From: Chryseobacterium kimseyorum
Lineage (GTDB): Bacteria; Bacteroidota; Bacteroidia; Flavobacteriales; Weeksellaceae
NCBI RefSeq assembly: GCF_025971945.1
Contig: NZ_JAPDHW010000006.1
Span: 223,272-287,271 of the forward strand
Direction of reading: 5' to 3'
Length of the DNA stretch: 64,000 nucleotides
In this document: in pieces, positions 8,569 through 17,126 of the stretch
Position numbering within the stretch: position 1 is the stretch's first letter
Layout of the letters: each line of letters starts with the position of its first letter
Program-made: the position numbers and the translations under genes
The notes under the pieces: model-generated
The model's input: the letters and a program-made list of their open reading frames with translations, nothing else
Database searches by the model: none
What the model was told of the DNA's origin: nothing

Positions 8569-9930
8569 TTATTTTCCGAACATTCCACCCATTCCAGGCA
8601 TATTTGGCATTTTGCTCATCATCTGCATCATCTGTTTTCCCTGAGGTCCCTGCATCATCTTCATCATTTTACCCATTTGGTCAAACTGTTTCATCAACGC
8701 ATTCACGTCTTCTATTTTTCTTCCTGCTCCCTTGGCAATTCTGTTTTTTCTCTGCGTATTGATAATAGAAGGTCTTCTTCTTTCGTCAGGCGTCATCGAG
8801 TGAATAATCGCTTCAATATGTTTGAATGCATCATCACTGATTTCAACATCTTTAATGGCTTTTCCAACTCCCGGAATCATTCCCATCAAGTCTTTCATAT
8901 TACCCATTTTTTTGATCTGATTGATCTGCTTTAAGAAATCATCAAAACCAAATTCATTTTTAGCAATTTTCTTGTGAAGTTTTTTCGCTTCCTCTTCATC
9001 AAACTGTTCCTGAGCTCTTTCAACCAATGAAACAACATCTCCCATTCCCAAGATTCTGTCTGCCATCCTTTCCGGGTAGAAAAGGTCTAAAGCTTCCATT
9101 TTTTCTCCTGTAGAGATAAATTTGATTGGCTTTTCAACTACTGAACGAATCGTTAGAGCAGCTCCACCACGCGTATCACCGTCTAATTTAGTTAAAACAA
9201 CACCGTCAAAATTCAAAGCATCGTTAAACGCTTTTGCTGTATTCACCGCATCCTGACCTGTCATTGAATCGACAACGAATAAAGTTTCGTTCGGCTTAAT
9301 GAAATAATGAACAGATTTAATCTCATTCATCATCTGCTCATCAATTGCCAAACGACCTGCCGTATCGACGATTACTACATCATGACCATTAGATTTAGCA
9401 AAATTAATTGCGTTTTCAGCGATTGTTGAAGGATTAGTTGCTCCTTCTTCAGTATAAACAGGAACACCGATTTGTCCACCGAGAACCTTTAACTGATCGA
9501 TTGCAGCCGGACGGTAAACATCACACGCTACCAACAAAGGCTTTTTAGATCTTTTAGTTTTTAAATAATTAGCAAGCTTTCCTGAAAAAGTGGTTTTACC
9601 AGAACCCTGAAGACCTGCAATCAGGATGACAGAAGGTTTTCCCGAAAGATTGATACCTTCCTGAGATCCACCCATCAAACCTACCAATTCATCATGAACA
9701 ATTTTTGTCATCAATTGTCCAGGTGTAAGAGAAGTCAGTACATTTTCTCCTAAAGCTTTATCCTGAACTCTTTTGGTTAAATCTTTCGCAACTTTATAGT
9801 TAACATCGGCATCTACCAATGCTCTACGAATCTCTTTTACGGTTTCCGCAACGTTGATTTCTGTAATTTTTCCACGTCCGGAAAGATTGTGAAGTGCTTT
9901 ATCTAATTTATCCTGTAAACTATTGAACAT
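8569..9930 (-). CDS. ffh: signal recognition particle protein Ffh
   Basis: SRP GTPase of 453 residues that binds 4.5S RNA and signal peptides and delivers nascent membrane proteins to FtsY. N domain (1-100), G domain with GLQGSGKT (116-123), DVYRPAA, DTAGRL and TKLDGD, and a C-terminal methionine-rich M domain ending in MMKMMQGPQGKQMMQMM and a Met/Gly/Pro tail. Length and motif set are normal. It is monocistronic with its own -7 element and terminator. No SRP RNA gene was recognised in the window. Confidence 0.97.
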   Translation of the reverse strand: MFNSLQDKLDKALHNLSGRGKITEINVAETVKEIRRALVDADVNYKVAKDLTKRVQDKALGENVLTSLTPGQLMTKIVHDELVGLMGGSQEGINLSGKPSVILIAGLQGSGKTTFSGKLANYLKTKRSKKPLLVACDVYRPAAIDQLKVLGGQIGVPVYTEEGATNPSTIAENAINFAKSNGHDVVIVDTAGRLAIDEQMMNEIKSVHYFIKPNETLFVVDSMTGQDAVNTAKAFNDALNFDGVVLTKLDGDTRGGAALTIRSVVEKPIKFISTGEKMEALDLFYPERMADRILGMGDVVSLVERAQEQFDEEEAKKLHKKIAKNEFGFDDFLKQINQIKKMGNMKDLMGMIPGVGKAIKDVEISDDAFKHIEAIIHSMTPDERRRPSIINTQRKNRIAKGAGRKIEDVNALMKQFDQMGKMMKMMQGPQGKQMMQMMSKMPNMPGMGGMFGK

Positions 9931-9952
9931 ATTAATTGTAAATTATAGATTG

Positions 9953-9960
9953 CAAAAATA
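9953..9960 (-). promoter_or_regulatory. -7 element (TATTTTTG) of ffh
   Basis: Perfect TAnnTTTG on the minus strand, 22 bases before the ATG at 9930. Confidence 0.6.
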
Positions 9961-10121
9961 GGGAATTTCAGTCAGCTATAAAAGTGGTATTGAATGTTTT
10001 TGATAGCCAATACAATATTGAATTTTAAATGATTGACGATTTAAAACAGATAACAGTAATTTAGTCTTGACTTAGGGTGAAATTATTGCGCATCTGACTG
10101 TTGATGATCGGTAAATATGGA

Positions 10122-10154
10122 AACCCTGCCAGCGTTTCAAACGCTGGCAGGGTT
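10122..10154. repeat. GC-rich perfect palindrome, REP-like
   Basis: Perfect 16-base arms (10122-10137 and 10139-10154) around a single C, beginning AACCCTGCCAGCG. It is far richer in GC than the flanks and lies between ffh and the exported-protein island, 47 bases past the stop of the leftward gene at 10201. No T run follows on either strand, so it is more like a repetitive extragenic palindrome than a terminator. Confidence 0.7.
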
Positions 10155-10200
10155 AAGCATTGAAAAAGAATAATTAAATGAATCTTGAAAAAAAATAATC

Positions 10201-11037
10201 TTACCAGCTGGTAACGAGAAGATTCCTCGCCGCCTTCTCACTGCACTTTTGATATTTAGAATATGCTTTTGCCGCTCTTGTTCTGATCTGCCCGTTGGAT
10301 TCGTTTAATAAATATCCTGAAATGGCGTCGTGCAAAGTGTATGCTTCGGGAGCCATCAAATTGATCGTCCAAACCAAAGGATTGACGTTGGCTTTTGCTA
10401 AATGTGGCGAAAAATAGTTCTTGCTGTAGCAAGCCAGAATAATCACGTCACGCTTTACTTTATCGGTGTTTTCGAAGGTCTCATTCAACTGGAAATCCAT
10501 CAAACCGTCGTGACCCACATAAGCCAACAATTTGGAATTTCCACCGATTCCGATGGTTGTTTTTCGTATTTTTAAAGTGTCTTTGTTATTTCCGCTGCTG
10601 CTATTTAGAAAATCAACCGTTGCTTCTTTGATGAATTTTCCGTCGTAGGCATCGGCAACGAGATAGTAATTCTTGGTGATGTGTTTGAAAATAATTCTCT
10701 CTAACTTTTCGGATTTTAATTTTCTGGTTTCCACCAATTTCCACTCTTTGCTTTTCTTGAAATACGATCTCACTCCGAAAGCGCTACCCCAATACAAATT
10801 GTTGTCTGGGTCTTGTCCGTTACCAATTTTATCGGGAACAGGCACGATTCCTTGGTATTTATTGTCGCACAAAGCCACAAAAATATGAATGGTTTTGGCA
10901 TCAGATTCGAAAGGAATTGTATTTTTTTCCTTTGAATTATTTTTAGAGATTTTGGCTGCTTTTTGCGATTTATCATTGCTGCAGGCAAGCATCAGAAAGC
11001 AGAAGAGAAGAATGGGGAAGTGGAGGAGTTTCATCAT
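10201..11037 (-). CDS. lipoprotein of unknown function, possible caspase-like (clan CD) fold
   Basis: Lipoprotein of 278 residues: hydrophobic signal with lipobox LMLAC, lipidated C19, then a Lys/Asn-rich tether (20-45). I do not recognise the family. The order of elements resembles clan CD cysteine peptidases: a first strand HIFVALCDN (51-59), a hydrophobic strand followed by His in LLAYVGHDG (170-178, H176), and a second hydrophobic strand ending in Cys in VIILACYS (198-205, C203), then INLMAPEAY. The His motif is HDG rather than HG, so the peptidase idea is a hypothesis. The gene opens the 10-18 kb island; its neighbours are other exported proteins. Cell-surface or periplasmic location is inferred. 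Confidence 0.7.
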   Translation of the reverse strand: MMKLLHFPILLFCFLMLACSNDKSQKAAKISKNNSKEKNTIPFESDAKTIHIFVALCDNKYQGIVPVPDKIGNGQDPDNNLYWGSAFGVRSYFKKSKEWKLVETRKLKSEKLERIIFKHITKNYYLVADAYDGKFIKEATVDFLNSSSGNNKDTLKIRKTTIGIGGNSKLLAYVGHDGLMDFQLNETFENTDKVKRDVIILACYSKNYFSPHLAKANVNPLVWTINLMAPEAYTLHDAISGYLLNESNGQIRTRAAKAYSKYQKCSEKAARNLLVTSW

Positions 11038-11115
11038 TATTTATTTGTATTTTCTAGCGAATAAAAATCTATGCTGTTTTCATTAAATAGATCAAAGAAT
11101 TTAATTTTTAACTGA

Positions 11116-12090
11116 CTATTCTGTTATCAATTCCAATTCAATTTCACCCCAATATTTTTTTGGTAGAAATATGGTTTTAGTATGTACATCTGTGTAAAAA
11201 AGCAACTGAGTGAAAATACTATTATCAATTCGGGTAGACAATTCTACTTTGTTGTTAAAAGAATCATTAGAAAGTCTGAAATTCTTCTTTTTAAACTTAA
11301 AAAACTTTTGAAAATCATTTCTTGACTGATAAATATTGTACACGACAGATTCTCCTTCGATTACAGCATTAATATGAGGATAATTTGGTCCTGGTCCAAT
11401 AATCGCTTCATCTATAGGATATGGTTCTTCATTAATTTTAATATTCTTGGTTGCTAAAAATTTCTGAATTTCCTTAAAATCTTTGAGATTATTCTTTGCT
11501 GAAAAAAGCTGATTCAGATTTTCATCCAAAAACAGAGTCGTCTTATTTTGATTCACAATATAAACTCTTTGATGGTCACCAGTCTCATAACTGCTGAAGT
11601 CTGTCATTGACTTGTATTCTTTGAGTATTTTAAAATCTTTTTTAGATAAAATATCTGCGTTATTCTCTGACACATTGCCAATCAAAAATTCTCCTTCCTG
11701 CTTTACATCCTGATATATTTTGGGTAGCGCTATTCTTTTATTTAAATCTAAAGTATTCATCAAAAACGATTTATCTTTATTGTAAGCATAAAAATATTTT
11801 TCATCTGCAATATTTACAAGATAAGTGTCATACATAAAATCAAATTTTTCAATTTTTCCAGTTTTTGTATTTATTATCAATCCGCCTTCTTCGTACGAGT
11901 TCAATGCGATAAACTGTGACTGATCATGTAAAGTGTAAACCGCCCAAAGGTATGTTGGCGCTACGATTTCTTGACCTATGTCATCAACAATGCCATATTT
12001 TTGTTTCCAGCCGAATTCATGATACTTGCGGTCCTGAGCCTGTGAAAATTGAACCATAAAAATCAGGAGAAGAAAAAACAGTTTTTTCAT
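11116..12090 (-). CDS. exported WG-repeat-like protein
   Basis: Exported protein of 324 residues. The ATG at 12090 gives a clean signal peptide ending SQAQ; a longer in-frame TTG start at 12138 would put 16 polar residues before it and is rejected. The mature N-terminus has FGWKQKYGIVDDIGQEIVAP, which resembles one WG (KWG) repeat unit, a short beta-hairpin repeat of unknown function. The rest is Asn/Lys-rich with beta-strand character. It begins 44 bases after the stop of the upstream lipoprotein gene (12135-13148) and is probably cotranscribed with it. Function unknown. Confidence 0.65.
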   Translation of the reverse strand: MKKLFFLLLIFMVQFSQAQDRKYHEFGWKQKYGIVDDIGQEIVAPTYLWAVYTLHDQSQFIALNSYEEGGLIINTKTGKIEKFDFMYDTYLVNIADEKYFYAYNKDKSFLMNTLDLNKRIALPKIYQDVKQEGEFLIGNVSENNADILSKKDFKILKEYKSMTDFSSYETGDHQRVYIVNQNKTTLFLDENLNQLFSAKNNLKDFKEIQKFLATKNIKINEEPYPIDEAIIGPGPNYPHINAVIEGESVVYNIYQSRNDFQKFFKFKKKNFRLSNDSFNNKVELSTRIDNSIFTQLLFYTDVHTKTIFLPKKYWGEIELELITE

Positions 12091-12134
12091 ATTGAGAGTG
12101 TGCTTTATTTTAGTTCTAAATGTTGAGATTGTTA

Positions 12135-13148
12135 TCAATGCCTGTTATCGCATTTGGTGTAAATTTCAGAATAATTTTGGTCCAAAAAATCAATCGACGG
12201 ACAGCCAAAAGATTGAAAAACAAATCCGAAAATTACGGGAGGTTTACCTTTAAACAAATTTCCTGTCCATAGATAATTGGGATATTCCATGTTTTCGATG
12301 CCATTTAATGATGCAAATCCAGAACCTTCGCCCAAAGTATAATTTTTCTCAAAAATCAGTTTTCTGTTTTTCAAAACTGCTAATTGTCTTTCAGTAACTC
12401 CAAATTCCCCGATTAAATCTAAAATAAAATACTGCAAATCTTCTGTCTGATATAGATACGCATTTCCCGTTTTCAAAGTTTTGTGTTGCGTTTTTACAGG
12501 AAATTTATCCAGAGAAACTTTCTTCCATTGTATTGAAGTCAAAGGTTTTTCGTTAAATGGATTCTGGTTTCCGAAATATGCGAAAACAAAATTGGCTTTT
12601 TCCATTGCTTTTTCTTCATATTCTGTTTTATTTAATTGAAATCCAATCATATAATCATATTCAGAAATTTCGTCGCCTTCACTGGCGTAAACATGTAGAT
12701 TGGCAACCGCTTTCAAACTGTTTATCGGGAATTTTTCCAGCATATTCGCTTTGTAATTGTAGAGATAAAGCGTGTCTTTTTCCATGAGCTTAGTTCTTTT
12801 GAGGAGTTTTTCGCGATAAGTTAAAGGAAGTTCAATATGCTTTAATTCATCAAACGACATATTCTTCTGGTTTGTAATAATCTCTGGAGGAAGAGATAGT
12901 GAATCATTGTAAATGTCTGATAATGAAATGAAAATATCATATTCTTTACCGTTATCTATAGGATTGATTTCAAAAATATTAAAATCATTCAGATTAATTT
13001 TCGGAGAAATTAGGCTGTCTTTTTTTATTTCTGTTGATGCAGGTTTTGAAAAGGTTTTTTGTTCTTCTTTTTTGCAACTCAAAAGAAGTATGGTTAAAAA
13101 AATCAATAGAGAAAACAAAGATTGGGGTTTGATGATTGAAATTTTCAT
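12135..13148 (-). CDS. lipoprotein of unknown function
   Basis: Lipoprotein of 337 residues with a signal sequence and lipobox LLLSC (lipidated Cys near residue 25) followed by KKEEQK. No known domain recognised. The middle and C-terminal parts alternate beta strands and end with FQSFGCPSIDFLDQNY and a last pair Cys-Asp, with two cysteines that could form a disulfide in the periplasm. It shares its divergent upstream control region with the rightward gene at 13453. A degenerate copy of its first eleven codons is found at 14535-14567. Confidence 0.7.
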   Translation of the reverse strand: MKISIIKPQSLFSLLIFLTILLLSCKKEEQKTFSKPASTEIKKDSLISPKINLNDFNIFEINPIDNGKEYDIFISLSDIYNDSLSLPPEIITNQKNMSFDELKHIELPLTYREKLLKRTKLMEKDTLYLYNYKANMLEKFPINSLKAVANLHVYASEGDEISEYDYMIGFQLNKTEYEEKAMEKANFVFAYFGNQNPFNEKPLTSIQWKKVSLDKFPVKTQHKTLKTGNAYLYQTEDLQYFILDLIGEFGVTERQLAVLKNRKLIFEKNYTLGEGSGFASLNGIENMEYPNYLWTGNLFKGKPPVIFGFVFQSFGCPSIDFLDQNYSEIYTKCDNRH

Positions 13149-13165
13149 TTGTATTTTTTCTTAAT

Positions 13166-13173
13166 CAAATATA
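13166..13173 (-). promoter_or_regulatory. -7 element (TATATTTG) of the lipoprotein operon
   Basis: Perfect TAnnTTTG on the minus strand, 17 bases before the ATG at 13148. The direct-repeat module at 13203-13250 lies about 40 bases further upstream. Confidence 0.65.
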
Positions 13174-13202
13174 TTTAAAAAAACCAGCAACTTTTTATAT
13201 AT

Positions 13203-13250
13203 CATTAACAATTCGCAGTGTTTTATTTACGATTTGTAGTGAATTGAGTG
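13203..13250. promoter_or_regulatory. regulatory module copy 1 (21-bp-spaced direct repeats)
   Basis: Contains ATTCGCAG at 13211-13218 and ATTTGTAG at 13232-13239, 21 bases apart, i.e. two helical turns, in a T-rich context ending GAATTGAGTG. Related modules lie at 14616-14663 and 17127-17174. Spacing and layout fit operators of LytTR-type response regulators, which bind paired direct repeats; that assignment is inferred. The remaining bases of the 304-base gap up to 13452 contain no recognisable gene. Confidence 0.5.
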
Positions 13251-13452
13251 ATTTTTCCTTTAAATAATTATCTTAGAAATAAAACAATAGATTTTTGGTC
13301 TTCTTAGCCTTATCAGGGTAAAAGTTTGACAAGGATTAGTAAAAGATGATATAGGATCAGACTATATTTTTCGCGGAGCTGCTGGAAATCTCATTTGTCT
13401 TTTTATAATTAAATATACCAAAAATTTATAAATTTATCCCACAATATTGAAA

Positions 13453-14538
13453 ATGAATCTATTCCCTCAACTGTGTAAAAAGAAAAAACTCTGGTTTCTG
13501 GCAATCTTGTTTATTCCTCTGTTAATCTTTGGTAATATGGCAAGTCCTTATATGGAAGGATCTTATCAGTCTTCGATGTATTCCATTAAAGATTGCAGAG
13601 TAGTCAAGGAGAAAATCTCTGTAAAATTCCGGAATGCCGATAGAGAACATTACAATCATTATGCTCATTATCATGTGATATATCAAATTATTTCAGATGT
13701 GGAAAGAGAAGTTCCTTTGGTCTTTGTTGGGAAAGAGCTTTATGCCAATCAAAATGTATTGGTAAACAATATTGCCGTGCAGCAGCTTGCTATTGATGAA
13801 AATTCGAAATCATTTATTAAAAAAAATCTCAATCAATTTGAAATAAAATTTAGTGAGCGTGATTCTTACGAAGTTCAGCCAAACGAACTTATCTATTTCA
13901 AAGCAAAATTAAGGAAGGGTGAAAATTTGATTGTCGTTGATTATGATGCAGAACTTGCTCAAAATCGCTCAGGCTTTGAGAAAAAATTCACCTTAGAATA
14001 TGCTCTGTATCCATCAAAATTTTGGAAGTCATTTGACAACGTAGAATTTTTATTGGAACCGTCAGATAAAATAAAAATAGAATCTAGCAATGCGGGCAAC
14101 TTTACGAAAACAGACAAAGCGTATGTATGGAAAATCAAAAATTTTGATGCAGATTTGATCATTGAATTCTCACCCGAATACAATTTCTTTGAAAAAATTC
14201 TTTTACTGTTACAGCCTTTAGGCATTGCTTTGATTTTTTTTTCTATTTTTAGTTTAGTGCATTGGAAACTGCTTAAAAAGCGCAGAGAAAGATTTCCTGC
14301 GAAGTACAATTGGTTTGTTCCCTTAGGAATTTTGGTAGTCGGGATATTATTCTATGCAATTCTTATTATCTCATACGATTTTATAGACTGCGTTTTGAAT
14401 CAAAATAGCAAACATGGATATGTCTTATTGGGAATAATTTTGTCGGTTCCTTTTTTCTATCTGGTGTATGGATTGTTGGTTTGGTTTGCCGATGCGGAGA
14501 TTAAAAAAAGAGTCAATCGATTGAATGGGCAGAACTAA
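13453..14538 (+). CDS. membrane protein of unknown function
   Basis: Membrane protein of 361 residues. One N-terminal transmembrane helix (about 13-30) is followed by a roughly 220-residue extracytoplasmic domain with a His/Tyr-rich patch (YNHYAHYHV near residue 58), then three hydrophobic helices in the last 120 residues and a basic tail. The ATG at 13453 is preferred over a TTG two codons upstream. No family is recognised. It lies about 200 bases downstream of regulatory module copy 1, an unusually long leader for this genome. Its stop codon overlaps the relic gene start at 14535-14567. Confidence 0.6.
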   Translation: MNLFPQLCKKKKLWFLAILFIPLLIFGNMASPYMEGSYQSSMYSIKDCRVVKEKISVKFRNADREHYNHYAHYHVIYQIISDVEREVPLVFVGKELYANQNVLVNNIAVQQLAIDENSKSFIKKNLNQFEIKFSERDSYEVQPNELIYFKAKLRKGENLIVVDYDAELAQNRSGFEKKFTLEYALYPSKFWKSFDNVEFLLEPSDKIKIESSNAGNFTKTDKAYVWKIKNFDADLIIEFSPEYNFFEKILLLLQPLGIALIFFSIFSLVHWKLLKKRRERFPAKYNWFVPLGILVVGILFYAILIISYDFIDCVLNQNSKHGYVLLGIILSVPFFYLVYGLLVWFADAEIKKRVNRLNGQN

Positions 14539-14567
14539 TATTGGGCTTTAGTCGTCGAAATATTCAT
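14535..14567 (-). pseudogene. relic of a duplicated lipoprotein gene start
   Basis: Eleven codons from ATG (14567) to an in-frame TAG (14535). Ungapped comparison with the first 33 bases of the lipoprotein gene starting at 13148 gives 24 identities, and the bases before both ATGs (TACAAATG, read on the minus strand) also agree. It sits beside module copy 2 in the same relative place as the intact gene beside copy 1. I read it as what remains after duplication and loss of the gene body. Confidence 0.5.
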
Positions 14568-14615
14568 TTGTATATTTCTAAATTAAAAATATAAAAAATC
14601 CGTCAATTCCCGTTC

Positions 14616-14663
14616 AACATTACAAATCGTAGCCTTCATTTACAATCTAAAGTCAATTGAGTG
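14616..14663. promoter_or_regulatory. regulatory module copy 2 (degenerate)
   Basis: TTACAAATCGTAG (14620-14632) and TTTACAATCTAAAG (14639-14652) about 20 bases apart, then CAATTGAGTG as in copy 1. Downstream TTATCCTAGAAATAAA at 14670-14685 matches TTATCTTAGAAATAAA after copy 1, pointing to a shared core promoter and common origin. Confidence 0.45.
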
Positions 14664-14690
14664 CTATATTTATCCTAGAAATAAAGAAAA

Positions 14691-15242
14691 ATGAATTTAT
14701 CCACTCACAAAACTCTGCAGAAGACCACTCAGATTTTCTTTGTCTTTTCTTTATTAATAATTGCTTTCAGCGTTTTTGATGTTATTTTGCAATGGTATGA
14801 AGTGGTGGAGATCACTTTGTCATATTCCATAATTTGGTTGGCCGTTCTTGTGGTTTCGCTTTTGTTGTTGGGGATTTCAGGAAAGTGGAAGAAGTTTTCA
14901 CTGATTTTATTTTTGGGAATTGGGAATTTTCTACTTTTCATATATGTTGCGTTTTCATTTCCGATTTCTGTGACAAAATCTGTAAAAAACAGTCAATATC
15001 TTTTAGAAGTAAATGCAAACGGTAAATATAAAATTTTGGAAAAAAATTGTTGCTTTAAAAGAAAAATTGCAGAAAAAGCATCAGGGATTTTTTTTACACC
15101 CTATTCAAAGATTGGAATTGTGCATGTTTTTGAAGCAAGACTAATTTCAGAAACACCCGAAATGATGGTTTTAGAAATTGAAACTTCTGGTTATCAATCT
15201 TTTCGGAAAGTACAAGACACCATACAGAAAATGAAAAATTAA
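14691..15242 (+). CDS. membrane protein of unknown function
   Basis: Integral membrane protein of 183 residues with three hydrophobic helices in the first 100 residues (about 15-33, 42-62 and 68-90) and a soluble C-terminal half with KNCCFKRK around residue 120. No family recognised. It begins six bases after the conserved block that follows regulatory module copy 2, so control by that module is likely. It reads like an inner-membrane protein with a small C-terminal domain. Confidence 0.6.
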   Translation: MNLSTHKTLQKTTQIFFVFSLLIIAFSVFDVILQWYEVVEITLSYSIIWLAVLVVSLLLLGISGKWKKFSLILFLGIGNFLLFIYVAFSFPISVTKSVKNSQYLLEVNANGKYKILEKNCCFKRKIAEKASGIFFTPYSKIGIVHVFEARLISETPEMMVLEIETSGYQSFRKVQDTIQKMKN

Positions 15243-15371
15243 GTTGTTGAAATTTTGATAAAGTGACTTTTTTCATCATAAATGTAAGTAAAGAGATAAT
15301 CCTAGAATACCAAAGGTTTTGGTAGTTAGAATTTAAAGTAAATTTAGACAAATTATATTTGAAATATTCAA

Positions 15372-15722
15372 CTACACATCAATTTCATTACAATCAAATT
15401 TAAACTTTTTCTCACGACAAAAATCTTCAATTTTATTTTTGATACTATTCAAGCTTCGGTTTTCGCTTCCCAAAGTGAAACCGAAAATTCCTTCGCCACC
15501 GCCACTTGAAAAGATTTCGAGCGTGTACTTCAGTTCTTCAAATTTCAAAAAAGCAGTAATCGCCAAATCTGAATCTGTTCCGAAACTATAATTCTGGCTT
15601 AAGAAAATATGAAGATTTCCTTCTATTCTTTCAAATCTGGGATGAATGATTTCTCTTAAAAATTCAAGAAAATCTTTATCATTTCTATTTTCTCCTGAAA
15701 TTTTAATTTTGATTCCCTTCAT
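15372..15722 (-). CDS. small cytoplasmic protein of unknown function
   Basis: Soluble protein of 116 residues starting MKGIKIKISG, no signal peptide, alternating beta strands and a FSSGGGEGIFGFTLG glycine-rich turn near residue 73. The ATG at 15722 is chosen because the longer reading frame (start at 15791) overlaps the upstream gene's coding end at 15761. The gap to that stop is 38 bases, so the two are probably one transcript. Size and lack of export signal beside an exported partner would suit an immunity or chaperone protein, but nothing in the sequence proves it. Confidence 0.55.
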   Translation of the reverse strand: MKGIKIKISGENRNDKDFLEFLREIIHPRFERIEGNLHIFLSQNYSFGTDSDLAITAFLKFEELKYTLEIFSSGGGEGIFGFTLGSENRSLNSIKNKIEDFCREKKFKFDCNEIDV

Positions 15723-15760
15723 AGTTATTTGGTTAGGAGGAAATTTAATAAACTTTAAAA

Positions 15761-16603
15761 TTATTGTTTTTCCTGATAAGATTTCACCCATTTCAGTTTT
15801 CCATTTTCATATCGATATTCATTTTTCCACCAAGAAGCACCGCCTCTGCAAGATGTAGAAAGGATTTTCTTTTTAGGATTAAGTTTAATATCACACAAAC
15901 AAGAACAGGTAGAATTTTTGGAATCTGGTTCAGATAATAGGTTAAATTTTTTAGTTTTTGGATTGTATAAAAAAACAGAATAATATTGATACACACCCTT
16001 TCCTGCATCGTAAACTGAAAAAGCAACATCATCATAGCCATCAAAATTATAATCTTCAATCCGGCTTTGTCTTGCTCCACTGGAGCTTTCTATAGATATT
16101 AAATTTATTTTTTGTGTGGTTTTATCTGGATATTTAAAAATTAATTGGTCATTGTAAAAATGATTGAATTTTATAAATGTTTGATGAAGAAAATATTCAT
16201 CAGAACCATCATATTCTTCATTTTCCACCAACTCAAGTTTGAATTTTTTGTTGTCTTTTTTTCTGTTGTAATAGAGGTTACCAATATTTCTTGGCCATTC
16301 TGTAAGCTCATAAGTTCCGTTTATTTTTCCGTTTACAATTTCGTCCCAGATATAAGTGGTAAATGTTGGTTGCCCAGATTCAACTTCAGAGGAATCAATA
16401 GAAATGTTTTTTATTTTTAATGGAATGACATCTTCATGATTTTTATATTTCACAAAAGCACCTTTTCCACTGGAAGCAAAATAAATTTTGAGATGAAATT
16501 CCTTCTTTTCGCCGACGGATTTTAAATGAAAAGGCTGAGCAAAAAATGGTTTTACGAGAAAGAAAAACATTGAAAAAAATAATGTTTTAAGAAAATATTT
16601 CAT
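15761..16603 (-). CDS. exported protein with Ca-binding-like loop, unknown function
   Basis: Exported protein of 280 residues; the signal peptide ends FFAQ (about residue 22). The segment IEDYNFDGYDDVAF near residue 180 has the DxNxDGxxD spacing of EF-hand/FG-GAP calcium loops, resembling the XAC2610-type family of bacterial exported proteins; this assignment is tentative. Downstream are Cys-rich CSCLCD (about 233-238) and SCRGGASWW. It is followed by the small cytoplasmic gene at 15372-15722 and belongs to the same leftward block as the lipoprotein at 16630. Confidence 0.6.
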   Translation of the reverse strand: MKYFLKTLFFSMFFFLVKPFFAQPFHLKSVGEKKEFHLKIYFASSGKGAFVKYKNHEDVIPLKIKNISIDSSEVESGQPTFTTYIWDEIVNGKINGTYELTEWPRNIGNLYYNRKKDNKKFKLELVENEEYDGSDEYFLHQTFIKFNHFYNDQLIFKYPDKTTQKINLISIESSSGARQSRIEDYNFDGYDDVAFSVYDAGKGVYQYYSVFLYNPKTKKFNLLSEPDSKNSTCSCLCDIKLNPKKKILSTSCRGGASWWKNEYRYENGKLKWVKSYQEKQ

Positions 16604-16629
16604 AATAATTTAATAATATTTTTTACCTA

Positions 16630-17076
16630 TTAAAAATCCGAACCTTGATCCCAAATATAATCCTGAATCGGAATCCGTTGTTGGTTTTTTCTTTCATACC
16701 AAACGGTGAGAAAATGGGTATCACTGATTTCCCAAGTCACTTCTTTGATGACAATATCTTTTTTCTCAATTTCTTCGGAAGTGTGAATTTCCATCAAACC
16801 TTGCCGAATTCCTGTAAGCCAACTGTCGTTATCACCCATAATGAAAGTTTCAGATTCTACCGGAAGATGCTTTTGGATGACACTATTTTTTGAGTATAAA
16901 CTTTCGATAAAATCATCAAAATTTTTTCCGCGGATTTCTTCCGGCGTTATGAAACGATTGCTGTTGATGATTTTCGATTTTTCATTTTTCGAAATCAAAA
17001 TTTTATCCCCTTTTTGGTCTTTGCATTGAAGCAGGAAAACGGTTGATAAAATTAGAATTGGGATTTTTATTTTCAT
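16630..17076 (-). CDS. small lipoprotein of unknown function
   Basis: Lipoprotein of 148 residues: signal sequence with lipobox VFLLQC, then KDQKGDK. The ATG at 17076 is chosen because it gives a compact signal sequence; an upstream in-frame ATG at 17097 would reach the promoter element. The C-terminal part (VTWEISDTHFLTVWYE) looks like a small alpha/beta domain. The first bases of the coding region resemble the start of the lipoprotein gene at 13148. The gene is divergently arranged around module copy 3, and 26 bases separate it from the next leftward gene. Confidence 0.6.
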   Translation of the reverse strand: MKIKIPILILSTVFLLQCKDQKGDKILISKNEKSKIINSNRFITPEEIRGKNFDDFIESLYSKNSVIQKHLPVESETFIMGDNDSWLTGIRQGLMEIHTSEEIEKKDIVIKEVTWEISDTHFLTVWYERKNQQRIPIQDYIWDQGSDF

Positions 17077-17094
17077 TTTTTTGTGTTTTAATTT

Positions 17095-17102
17095 CAAATA
17101 TA
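17095..17102 (-). promoter_or_regulatory. -7 element (TATATTTG) of the lipoprotein gene
   Basis: Perfect TAnnTTTG on the minus strand, 18 bases before the ATG at 17076, in the same place relative to module copy 3 as the element at 13166-13173 is to copy 1. Confidence 0.65.
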
Positions 17103-17126
17103 TTCAAAACTCCTCAAATTTCCGTT

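Noticed and set aside
10122..10154. Intrinsic terminator for the lipoprotein gene at 10201
   Set aside because: The stem is strong but there is no U run after it on either strand.
12090..12138. Longer N-terminus for the WG-repeat-like protein (TTG 12138)
   Set aside because: Would bury the signal peptide behind 16 polar residues and overlap the upstream gene's stop.
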